A stretch of DNA of 56,088 nt from Symbiodinium natans (lineage: Eukaryota > Sar > Dinophyceae > Suessiales > Symbiodiniaceae), in contig CAJNDS010000873.1 of NCBI GenBank assembly GCA_905221605.1, positions 1-56,088 on the forward strand, given 5' to 3'. How positions within the stretch are numbered: position 1 is the first letter of the stretch; the number at the start of each line of letters is the position of its first letter. Under the pieces are notes generated by a model. That model did not search any database, had not been told where the DNA came from, and saw nothing but the letters and a program-made list of their open reading frames with translations. Below are positions 41,208 through 50,558 of this stretch, one piece after another. The position numbers and the translations under genes were made by a program.

Positions 41208-41869
41208 GTAGCTCAGTGCTCACCATGCCATCTCTCAACTTCCTCAGCTACAGCGAGGCCGAGAACCCATGCCTTTTCATTCTCGATCAAGTGTGGTGGG
41301 TGATGGCTACATGTTTGTTTAGTAAGCCTGGGTCATGTCTAGAGACCCCAACACCTTTTTTTTTCTGAATAGTTCTTGGCAACTAACCGGGTTTGCAATC
41401 CAAGAGCGCGGCGGTTCTGCCAGATTGCTCAAGAAAAACCCGGTGTTCATGCTGAGCTAGTCTGCAGACATGCTCGACCCCGTGTGCCCTTGCAGAGCTC
41501 TGCAGTCTGCACTTGGGGGCTGATTTGCGGGCCTTTTGGGGGGGTTTGCGGTCCTTCTCCCGCAGCCAGAGTCGGGTCCTGAGGCTTCCAGCGGGTCGGC
41601 GCAGCGTTTTTGTTGTCAAGCCCGCCGAGGTGCGTCGCGATGGGCCCGAAGCCAGCTTAGCCAGCTTCCCAGGTTCAGTGATATTACGTGAGCGCTCATG
41701 TGACTTGAGACGTCTTGAGAGCTCAAGTTACTCAAGTTGCCAGGGGCCGCGTGGATCATATCCCCATGCGCCGTCTATCCTGAGAATGCAACTGGATTTG
41801 AGCTGTACGTACCAAAACAATGGGTACCGCCTATGGGCCCCAAGCGTGACTAAGTCCTTGAGTAAGGGG

Positions 41870-42135
41870 TCAGTGGCTTTTTAGAAGCAAAGAGTTGGCG
41901 AAGGAAGCACGAATGGGGGGCGGCAATTTTTGTGTAGCTGCTTCCTCAAAAGTATTCCGCTGAGGCATGTCTGAGATTTTTGCTGTTGCTGACAGCTGTA
42001 GCAGCTTGAGTTGAAACTGTTGCAGGCAGCTGAGGTTTTGCCCAGAACCATCCACTCCTGGCTTCAAGGCTCCAGGGGATGTGTCGAACAAGGTGTCATC
42101 ACGGTGATACTCCTTGCCTTTGCGATGAGCTACTC
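41870..42135 (-). CDS. Possible exon or ORF, unknown (minus strand)
   Basis: An open minus-strand frame of about 89 codons ends in a stop at 41870. It reads HRKGKEYHRDDTLFDTSPGA, then LSCLQQFQLKLLQLSATAKI, then RNTFEEAATQKLPPP. It looks protein-like, with a central helix. The ATG at 42091 is one possible start; upstream splicing is equally possible. Function unknown. Confidence 0.3.
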
Positions 42136-43380
42136 GTTAACGGCGCGCTTTCCAGTGACAGGGCTGGGCTGGCTAGGAAGCCAGTGTTAAGGTAGCCTGC
42201 ATGCGCGTGTAGTAACTATGTTTGTGCTAGAGTCTGCTAGAGGCAGCTGCATACGGCAGCACTGCCCTGCAAGCAGGAACACATGGTTTTTGGCTCCGCG
42301 CGGATCCAGCCTGCCTCGCAGGTGAATTTCATGACAATGATCCCGGCCACTGCCTGCGCAGCACAGAGAGTTTTGGGTAGTTTGGCAGATGCTCCCCCGC
42401 CCCTTCCCCAATGCCACACCAGAAGGCCAAGCCCTAACTCGCACACAGGAGGTGGGCGGCTGAAAGGGGATCTGAAGGGAGATTGGTTTGGGAAAAGGGA
42501 TTTAGGGAGTTCGCAACCCCTGAAGCAGAAAAGAAGAAGTTGCGCGGGCAGCCCTAAACGCTTGGGCACTGCGTGGCTGCCGGTAATACTGCACGTTCAT
42601 CACGACTGAAGAAGGGGATAGAGCAACACAAAACAGAATCTAACACTTGCTGGAGGACACACATTCTTTTTTTTAAGGTTTTTGATTGGATCCCAGTCAG
42701 CTTCAACGCTGCATTTTGGAGTGTTCCGTGGAGTTTTACGAAGTTGTACAGAGTGTTTTAAAACAGGAGGGGGTTTTTCCTCATCTTTACCGGGGTTGAT
42801 TGGCATTTTGGCATGCTTTACGTCGTTTTGGCCCAGTTTAATTTATTTCTGTCAGGTTGTGCATGGTTTACACATGTATCCATCGTTGTTTTATTGTGGT
42901 TTTCAGAGCATTTTGGTAGCGGACTGAGGAGTTCCTAATAATTCCTAATGTATCCCTTATATACTATAGTACCCCAAAGCCCTTCAAACTCCCAGAAGGC
43001 TTTCAGTGCCTGCTAAACCCCTTCTAGGCTTGGAGGTGGTGGGCGGAAGCGGCTGCTAGGGGAGGCGTGGGACCCTCAGCTCGGGTGATCGATGTGTTAG
43101 CTGTATGAGCCACGGGCGCAAAAGTTAAGGTTTTGGGATGACCTCGCAGGATAGTGTACAGGGACTATAGGTTGACCCAGGAGGGTATATGTTAAAACTT
43201 AGGCCAGGGTTCATATAGCTATAGTTCTGATTCGTTTATTATAGTATACAGTACCAGATAGTAGCATCACGTCTGGGCCATGCGATGTTTTTTGATAGGG
43301 GGCTGCGACAAGTCAAGTAGAAGGATGTCCTCGGTCTCAAACCAGGTTAGGGTATGCAGCATGTCTTGCAGTATATGTTT
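42136..43380. other. No feature recognised
   Basis: Mixed-composition sequence without a domain or clear repeat. It becomes more AT-rich toward 43200. Confidence 0.4.
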
Positions 43381-43384
43381 ATAT

Positions 43385-43717
43385 AATTATATATATATAT
43401 ATATATATATACAGCTGTATAGATATATACATATATACAATACAGATGTATCTGTATATGCATACGCATTTGTATATGTATATGCAGTCATAGGTGTATA
43501 TGCACATATATATATATATATGTACACTATATATATATACACACATACATATAGATACATACAGATACACCCAGATACATACATATAGATACATATAGCT
43601 AAAAAATTTTGGATACATACAGACACATGGAGACACATGCATACAGATACATACAGATACATATACATAAACATCTATATATACATATACATACATTCAC
43701 GCATGCATGCACACATA

Positions 43718-43815
<98 letters not shown>

Positions 43816-43935
43816 TACACACATACATACATACATACAGACAGACAGACAGACATACATACAGGCCTGCACACATACATACACACATATGTATTTATGT
43901 GTATATATCTATATCTATATCTATAGCTATATCTA
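43385..43935. repeat. Cluster of AT, TATACA, (AC)n, CAGA and ATATCT microsatellites
   Basis: (AT)n at about 43387-43410, ATACAT and ATAGATAC units to 43700, (AC)n at 43718-43811, CATA and CAGA units at 43820-43860, and ATCTATATCTAT units at 43905-43937. Confidence 0.93.
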
Positions 43936-43945
43936 TATGGTCACA

Positions 43946-43962
43946 CCCCCCCCCCCCCCCCC
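43946..43962. repeat. C17 run at the left edge of the AT-rich block
   Basis: Seventeen C residues followed by TTCCATGATCCAC. The mirrored arrangement occurs at 49784-49815. Confidence 0.85.
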
Positions 43963-44272
43963 TTCCATGATCCACATGTATCCTTTTCTTGCTTGTCCTT
44001 TGCACCTGTGCTTACTTACACATATTGTTGAAGTGCAAAAACACCGGTATTTACGATACGTTCGTGTCTTGCCATGTCTGAAGCTACAACTTGCTATTGA
44101 TTATCTACACTTTTAAAACAACAGAAATCTACAAACAGAATCCGTTTCTGGATTTGGTTTCGTGTGGTTTGCTAATCTCTGTTATTCACTCCAGAATGGC
44201 TTTCAATATACACCTTCTTGAAATTCAACAATATTCATTGATTAGATACAAAAAAATTTAAGCCATTGTAGA

Positions 44273-44490
44273 ATGCATAAACATAAAAGAAGAGATGAAG
44301 GGGTTTCAAATAAAGCACCTAACACAAGAAGCAGACTACATAATGAAGTTAGAGACGAATTCGCAAAGACAGAGACATTCTTAACGGACACGCAAGGACT
44401 TAAATTAGCGTATGAGAATCCTGACGGGATATATCAAAAATGGTTCTGTTTTATACATTGCTGGGACTAAAAGCGGTAGAGATGTTTATG
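44273..44490 (+). pseudogene. Class-3-lipase-like protein, N-terminal half (broken)
   Basis: From ATG at 44273 the frame reads a basic N-terminus, then TETFLTDTQGLKLAYENPDG. After a 1-nt shift in the A-run at about 44437, the next frame continues NGSVLYIAGTKSGRDVYAD. The pattern LYIAGTKS..DV.DD is what I expect just before the catalytic part of alpha/beta-hydrolase lipase-like proteins of the class 3 type. Similarity stops at 44490 and resumes at about 48001, so the gene is cut by the insertion between them. Both the frameshift and the insertion make it non-functional. Confidence 0.45.
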
Positions 44491-44536
44491 CCGACGGGTC
44501 AAGTACCGTCGTGCGTTTTGCACACTTTTGACTGCG

Positions 44537-44601
44537 GTTGGTTGGGGGGTGTGGGGGGGTGGTGGGGGGGTGGGGGGGTGGGGGGGTGGGGGGGGGGGGG
44601 T
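44537..44601. repeat. G-rich (GGGGGGT)n tract
   Basis: G runs with single T interruptions, followed by similar runs at 44757-44785. Confidence 0.9.
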
Positions 44602-45049
44602 TTGGTTGCGCCCTTGTTGCCGCAGCTTCCAACCATTCCTAACTGGCCACTCGAACACTTCGACCGCCGTACCGCCTGTTAACCCCATTCCTTCTGTTCC
44701 TGAACCTGGAGCCTTAGCCACCCCCACCTTTCGGGTGTAAGGGGGCTTTGGGTTTGGGGGGGGGGGGTGGTTGGGGGGGGGGTCATAATAGCGTCGGTTC
44801 TTCTTGAGTGTCCACGTGCAACTGCGACGCATGCATGCACAACAGTTGTCAAGTCCAGGCATTCTCTCCCTTAAGGTGAAAGTGGCCACCGAAAGCTGGT
44901 ACATGTGAATACAGGAGGGGTTGATTCCTTTTGGACTTTTGGAGCAAAACGGGGGACTGTGGGCGTGCACTTTCTCTGCCTTTTGTCGCTGTTTAAGAAC
45001 TAAAAAAACCCCAGTAGCAACAATATCTCTAGACTCTCCAGTCCCACGG

Positions 45050-45420
45050 ATAACAAAAAACCTCAAAAAAACAAACACTATTTCGGGACTCTCCACCAAA
45101 ACCGTACGGAAAATCGTACGGAAAACCAAAAAAAACCAAAAAAACCAAAAAAAAAAAAAAAAGAACCAAAAAAACCAAAAGAACCAAAAAAACCAATATT
45201 TCAGGACTCTTCCAGCGGATGGCCTGATTTCAAAGAGTCCCTGAAAATTGGTTTTTTTGGTTTTTTTGGTTCTTTTGGTTTTTTTGGTTTTTTTGGTTCT
45301 TTTGGTTTTTTTGGTTTTTTGGTTTTCCGTACAGATTTGGAGAGTCCTGAAATATTGTTTTTTTTTGTTTTCCGTGAGAATTTTGTGGAGAATCCTGAAA
45401 TATATCTGTTTGGCTGTTAT
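45050..45420. repeat. Large imperfect foldback of AAAACC / GGTTTT repeats
   Basis: The left arm (CGGGACTCTCCACCAAAACC, CCGTACGGAAAA, then AAAACC repeats to 45200) is mirrored by the right arm (GGTTTTTTTGG repeats from 45248, then GGTTTTCCGTAC and GGAGAGTCCTGAAATA) around a centre near 45235. Arms are about 170 bp. Transcripts would form a long hairpin. Confidence 0.8.
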
Positions 45421-45548
45421 GTTCTTTTTGCGAATTTTGGCTTTTCGTGTAGTTTTTTTTTTTTTTGTGTTTTTGTGCGTTTGTGGTTTTTTCGTGCTTT
45501 TCCGTACTGCCTTTCCTTCCTGAGCCCCCCCTTTCCCTCTAAGAAAAT

Positions 45549-46300
45549 TGTGTTTTTCTACGCGTTTCTATGCAAATTGTACTTTTCTAGGCATCGTATA
45601 TAAAGAGTACTGTAATTAATGGGTACATGAATAGGTTAGTTTCATATTCAAGTGGCATGTAAAGAGCGTTTGAGCATTGGTTCTGCCACCAAACCCCACA
45701 TTCCCATGCTCAGTGCTAGAGCCTTTACTGGGTGGATGATATGGTTCTTGGAAATTTGTGCTTTTCAAGGCTTTTCTATGTAAATTGTACTTATCTAAGC
45801 AAATAGTATATACATGGTATTTCATTAGTACGTAATTGAATTAGTTTTCTGTAGTCCAGTACCATTTACTGAGCATTATGTCATATTCTGTGTATAATCA
45901 ATAAATCTCGTACTCACCCAATAGTTGAATATTCACTGACTGCTAGATTGGTAGAATCAGCATGTAATGAGTTTTGCATGGTTGGGCTATATTTTGCCGA
46001 GTAGAAGCAACATTTGTCTGGAAGCAGGTTTGTTGCCTAGAGTTATTTGCTTAAACAGTTGCTTTATTTTTTTCTAGAGAGACTTTAAAACCACCAAATC
46101 CAAACTTCACCAGAAGTTCCCCTGAAAAGCTTGCATTTCGGGATGTTTTTTGCGTTTGTGAATTTACTTGTGCTGTGACCTTTGTGAGGCAACAACCACT
46201 TTACTATGAGAATTGTGCATTTTAAAGCCTGTCTCTTTTCAGGCATCGCGCATCAGTAGTCTTTAACTAGTACTTCAGTAGCATTGGTTGCATTACTACG
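45549..46300. repeat. Diverged ~210-bp direct repeats, AT-rich
   Basis: GTGTTTTTCTACGCGTTTCT...AAATTGTACTT at 45549 and GTGCTTTTCAAGGCTTTTCT...AAATTGTACTT at 45757 align over about 100 bp. A weaker copy starts near 46205. No coding content is recognised. Confidence 0.5.
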
Positions 46301-46713
46301 AAACTCAAGCCGCTTCTATTTCAATTAGTGTCTAGTGCGTACTTTACTTGTACAAAAAACAGTCTTTTTAAGATTGAATTCATTTAGTCAATAGTCAGCT
46401 ATATACTAAGTGCTGCAGTAGTTAAACTCGCATAGGGCGAATGTTTTGTATAATATACATTGAATATTTCATTCATGCGCAACAACAAAGTACTTCAGTG
46501 GACTTTCCGTATGGTATTTGATTAATACTTTGCCTTGCGAACCTACAATATCCAATAAAACAAAATTCTTTGCCCTTCGTTGCCAAGATAAATTAACACA
46601 TACAAACTACAAAGCCAGCATTGCCCTGTCAAGATTCAAAACATAGAGTAGCCCCAATGCTGGCTTATCGGAGCCTGTGAGGTGGGTGTCCCAATTGTCC
46701 CAATAGCTGTCCT

Positions 46714-47019
46714 TCATTTCCCGGTGCTCAAATATGCGATTTTAGGATTCGTTCTTCTGACTATACTGAGAAAAGCTGAAGCAAGGGTAGGTCGTTGGGA
46801 GGGGGGACCGACACCGTTCCCACAGGACGATCGCACTTGATGGGTCGTCTCTTGTCCCTTGAGTTTTTGACCTGCTACTTGACCAACAGCCTCATCGAAA
46901 GTGAGTTCTCCGTCTTGTCCTCCTAGTTCACGAACTGAGCCAGGTATAGACTCACCTGGATATCTTGCCATAGCCCAAAACACTGGGATACTCACTTGAT
47001 CTGAAAAGCTGTTTCGATG
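46714..47019 (-). CDS. Possible ORF, unknown (minus strand)
   Basis: This minus-strand frame inside the TIR insertion reads VSIPVFWAMARYPGESIPGS, then VRELGGQDGELTFDEAVGQV, then AGQKLKGQETTHQ. Composition is protein-like. I recognise no family. It could be a captured gene piece or part of a nested element. Confidence 0.25.
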   Translation of the reverse strand, partial: HRNSFSDQVSIPVFWAMARYPGESIPGSVRELGGQDGELTFDEAVGQVAGQKLKGQETTHQVRSSCGNGVGPPSQRPTLASAFLSIVRRTNPKIAYLSTGK

Positions 47020-48000
47020 TGATCAAGGCCTGGCATGAAGCGTAGTAGCACTTCATTCATAGCATGTTCTCACATAAATAACGAAAAGGCAATTTCATAA
47101 TTAAGATAAGAGAGATCACCACCTGAAGATTGAACGACAGTTCTCAAGTACGAGAGAGTAAAAAAACAGAAAAAAGTGCACGCCCACAGTCCCCCGGACT
47201 CTTTTGGAGTATCTTGAAGAAAAGTATCCCGAACGCCTTGCGCAGTCACTCCAAAGGAGTGCCGAATCCCGATCTTTGGAAATGCCAGATCTTATCAAAT
47301 TATCAATGGAGATGGGAGATTTGCTTTCCAGCACGTGCCATTACTTCACCAGCTTGTGACCAGACGGACGTGCGCCAAACAAGCTTTCCAGTGCCATTCT
47401 TAACTCCTGAATGCTTGCCCTGCCTTCCTCTAGCCCGGCAGAAGACACTCGTCAATCCTATACTCAGACCCCTGAACCCTAAACCTCAAACCCCCCAAGA
47501 GGCCGACCAGCACAAATCCCTTCCAAAGTCCCTGAAGCCTGCTGCCCCCCCCCCTTTTCCTGGTGCTTCACATACGGCCAAGAAGAACCGTGGACCGCAA
47601 AGCATTCAGGGGGAAGGGGTAAGCCCTATTCCCATTAGCCCAAATTTTTTCGATATTGCTTTACGGGCAGCAGCATTTTGCATTGAAGCGGCGCATGCAA
47701 GCGAAATAACACCAAAAAACACAAACATGGTTTTTTTCGAAAAACCACGTTTTTGCACCGTGAAACCACGAAAACATCGACAAACGCAGTGTTTTCGGCC
47801 TGCGAGCCACCTTCAAAACAAGACACGAAAAAAAGGCACGCGCGATCACCGAAAGTACCACGCCTGCCATGGTTTTCACAAAACGACCTCTGAAACCTGC
47901 ACTTTTTTTTGGACTAAAACCACGTTCGAAATCGTGCTCCCGCCTAGGCCAAATGCTTATTTGCAAAAAAGCGCACGACGGTTAACGCCCCGTGCGGTTT

Positions 48001-48637
48001 TTTATGAATTGAAAACTTCCTTTATACAAGACGCAACAGACTCAGCGTTATAAAGATGTAGGTAAGTTCATATAAGATGGATTTATTGAAATGGACGGTT
48101 AAAGAAAAGAAAAAACTTGAATTTCTGGTACTATAAGTCATAGTTTAGGTTCAGCATCGGGACAACAAAATAAACAATGATTATGGTAATGCATTCAGAA
48201 GTCGTAGTTATGGTTCTCCTTTTGTATCAGGACAGCGACCAGAAGACACTGGGACAAATTTAAGAATACCCCGTTGGTATGTTTGATTAAGGAAGTATAA
48301 CATCAAAGAAATAAACCTTAGACCCTCTACAAAATCATCCTTATGAAGATATAGGCAATGTTAAAACAAAGCAGGACATCTACCTATAACCGAAGAAGAG
48401 TTTTAACAACAGTTTGATGCAATAATCGACATAATATTCATAGCGTTTCATAAGAAAGCAACAACATACGAAAAGATAGAGAAATCGAAGATAGAGAAGC
48501 AATTCAAACACAATGCTTACGAAGAGATAAGAAAGTTAGTTGAGAATTATGAAGTAGATGAAGCAGTTAAGCAGGTGAAAGGTAGGAAGAAGAACCATAG
48601 TAAAGACAATTCATATGGTTTTGAATCATTTGATTGA
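48001..48637 (+). pseudogene. Class-3-lipase-like protein, C-terminal half (several stops)
   Basis: Resuming at 48001, the frame reads LPLYKTQQTQRYKDVGKF, a stop, then GTISHSLGSASG (compare GHSLGG, the nucleophile elbow of lipases; the serine is kept and the first glycine changed to serine). It continues YGNAFRSRSYGSPFVSG and NLRIPRW, which fit the strand and loop after the elbow. A helical tail follows (EEIRKLVENYEVDEAVKQV), ending FESFD before TGA at 48635. At least five in-frame TAA/TGA codons show decay. It is the second part of the gene starting at 44273. Confidence 0.5.
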
Positions 48638-48691
48638 ATACAAGTTGAAGGTATGTATATGTAGTTAAGTTAGCTATGATATTCATATATA

Positions 48692-48960
48692 ATGGAAACT
48701 TTTAGTCCCGAAGATATCCTCATTGATAGTTTAAGTTTTACATGACACAAAGGTAGTTCTTATGTTAATTGTCAAGGGTTTAAGAACAAAACGGCTGCTG
48801 GATTTAAACCATGGCGTGGCCTCTTCTCACAAGTTAGATATTTGCCGTTAAAATATACGGGAAACTTAACAATTGAATTAGAATTAGTAACTAAGGCTGC
48901 TAATTTTTCAATTACCGCAGTCAGAATTTCAAGAGATATAGGGAAAACTCGAGCCGGCTC
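48692..48960 (+). pseudogene. Capsid-like ORF start, truncated
   Basis: ATG at 48692 opens METFSPEDILIDSLSF, with a TGA at 48743. The same frame then continues KGSSYVNCQGFK, then GLFSQVRYLPLKYTGNLTIE and LELVT. The pattern RYLPL.Y...LTIELELV resembles a strand pair of a viral jelly-roll capsid protein; this is an impression from motif shape, not a database match. Similarity ends where the palindromic repeat begins at about 48940. It starts 54 bp after the lipase-like stop on the same strand. Confidence 0.35.
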
Positions 48961-49640
48961 GGATTTTCCGAAAATTCTCGAGGCACCAGGTCACCAAAAC
49001 TCGAGCAGGCTCGAATTTTCACAAAGAAAACTACATTCTGTCATCTATGAGGCCTTGGGGTCACACAGCCATGGTTTCAGCATTTTTTTTAGAAAGTTCG
49101 AGCCGGCTCGAATTTTCAAAAAAAACCTAACTTTCAGGATCTACCGGGCTGGAGCCATAGATCCTGAAACTCAGGTTTTTTTGAAAATTCGAGCCTGCTC
49201 GTGTTTGGGCGACCTACCGTGTCAGTTTTTTTTGAAAATTCGAGCCGGCTCGAATTTTCCTAAAGTTCTTAAAGCTTTAGGTCCCAAACTCGAGCAGGCT
49301 CGAATATTCCCAAAAAAATCCGAACTTTCAGGATCTATTGGGCTGCTGGAGCCATAGATCCTGAAATTTTGGTTTTTTTTTTGAAAATTCGAGCCTGCTC
49401 GTGTTTGGGCGACCTACTGTGTCAGTTTTTTTTGGAAACTTCGAGCCGGGTCGAATTTTCCGAAAATTCTTGAAGCACCACGTCTCGAAAACTCGAGCAG
49501 GCTCGAATTTTCAAAAAAAAATCTAACTGTCAGGATCTACCGGGCTGGAGCCATAGATCCTGAAATTTAGTTTTTTTGGAAAATTCGACCTACTGTGTCA
49601 GTTTTTTTTTGAAAATTCGAGCCGGCTCGAATTTTCTAAA
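48940..49640. repeat. ~195-bp tandem array of palindromic units
   Basis: Each unit carries GAAAATTCGAGCC followed by its exact reverse complement (perfect 26-bp palindromes at 49234-49259 and 49611-49636), a CGAGCAGGCTCG variant, and a hairpin AGGATCTA...TAGATCCT (49136-49143 with 49158-49165; again from 49330 and 49532). The period is about 194-202 bp, with three to four units. Confidence 0.9.
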
Positions 49641-49783
49641 AAAGCATGATTTTTTCGGGTATTTTCTACCTTGTTGATGCAAATGACCTGCCTGACTTGA
49701 AATGATATAGGTTTATATCGGCCCTGTCGGTGTGTTTATCTCCAGCTCATGGCCCCTCTCCTCCCAAGATCCATCTGTTTCGA

Positions 49784-49845
49784 AGCAGAAACGTGGATCA
49801 TGGGGGGGGGGGGGGTGAACATCTATATCTATATCTTTATCTCTA
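49784..49845. repeat. GTGGATCATGG-G14-ATATCT boundary motif
   Basis: Inverted counterpart of 43905-43978: GTGGATCATGG, then a G run, then GTGAACATCTATATCTATAT. Marks the right edge of the AT-rich block. Confidence 0.7.
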
Positions 49846-50064
49846 CCTCCCTATCTACATGTATGCATTTAAAAAGCCAAGAAGACTAACAAAGATGCTC
49901 CAGAGTTGGAGGGGCGCAGCCCAAAGAAAGCTTGAAGCTGAGCAGCAACGGGTTAATTTTCGTAGAGTGAGCGCAGATTGGTCCAACTTGGTACAGGGTT
50001 GTGTCGTATAGTTTGCATTTGTCTATGGTGTCCCAAGTCTGCGACGTCCTTCAGCCCCGGAATG

Positions 50065-50166
50065 GACTGAGTGAGTGAGTGGGTGGCTGGGTGGGTGAGT
50101 GAGTGAGTGAGTGGCTGGGTGGGTGAGTGGGTGGGTGGGTGAGTAGGTGGGTGAGTGAGTAGGTGA
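50065..50166. repeat. GAGTGAGTGGGTGGCTGGGT minisatellite
   Basis: Four-base GAGT, GGGT and GGCT units for about 100 bp. Confidence 0.95.
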
Positions 50167-50558
50167 GATCAAGTTGGCAACTGGAGTTCCTTGACGCGGA
50201 CCCGCAGCACATGTTACATGTTGTTATTAAACGCGGGCACCGTGTGACACGAAGGACTTCAGCATTGGCAGGTTATACAAAGTCTCAACAGCTGCCAAGT
50301 TGTCCTTGCTTCTTGGGTTGGCCTTAAGTCTTGCGCCGCCCTCAGACGTAGTGGCTGGTGTGTCCTTTCCGTTTTCCTTCACCCTCAGCAGCAGGGCTGA
50401 AGCCAGATGCGCTGCTAAGGAACGCCTTACCAGGTCACGATAACATCGGCATTTTCAGTCTCATGATGACAAAGCAACAACAGCACTTTCGGCCTGCTGT
50501 GGGCTGTTAAAGGTTGCCAGAATCTGGAGGTCAGAGTACCATATCCTACCTTTGAGCC

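Larger units (their letters stand above)
44951..47195. repeat. Internal 23-bp inverted repeat pair
   Basis: GGGGGACTGTGGGCGTGCAC plus TTT at 44951-44973 is matched exactly, inverted, at 47173-47195. Both arms are preceded by TTTTGGAG or CCAAAAGAG-like sequence, so the similarity extends imperfectly. The interval between is AT-rich and could be a further nested insertion. Confidence 0.65.
44491..47997. mobile_element. 3.5-kb insertion with terminal inverted repeats inside the lipase-like gene
   Basis: The termini are CCG...CGG. The left end (CCGACGGGTCAAGTACCGTC, then GTGCGTTTTGC) matches the reverse complement of the right end over about 30 bp with a few mismatches. The exact shared core, ACCGTCGTGCG, is at 44505-44515 and, inverted, at 47972-47982. 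Flanks are ATGTTTATG on the left and TTTTTTATG on the right, a 9-bp imperfect (6-bp perfect) duplication that fits Mutator-like elements. No transposase is recognisable, so it would be non-autonomous. Confidence 0.5.
43938..49836. mobile_element. AT-rich virus-like insertion (endogenous element), decayed
   Basis: The block is visibly AT-richer than the rest of the window. At its left end (43946-43978) is C17 followed by CCATGATCCAC; at its right end (49784-49815) is GTGGATCATGG followed by G14. These are inverted relative to each other, and each is flanked outside by ATATCT repeats. Inside are a class-3-lipase-like pseudogene and, 54 bp downstream on the same strand, a capsid-like ORF start. 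This compact layout is typical of a small viral genome. The element is broken by a TIR insertion (44491-47997) and a palindromic satellite (48940-49640). The virus family is not identified. Confidence 0.45.

Noticed and set aside
43609-44116. HTHTHT-rich frames near 43.7 kb
   Set aside because: Translations of the (AC)n microsatellite.
47130-48053. A 307-codon plus-strand frame
   Set aside because: It crosses the inner inverted repeat, telomere-like words and the right TIR into the lipase-like remnant, and has no domain; chance opening in a mosaic.
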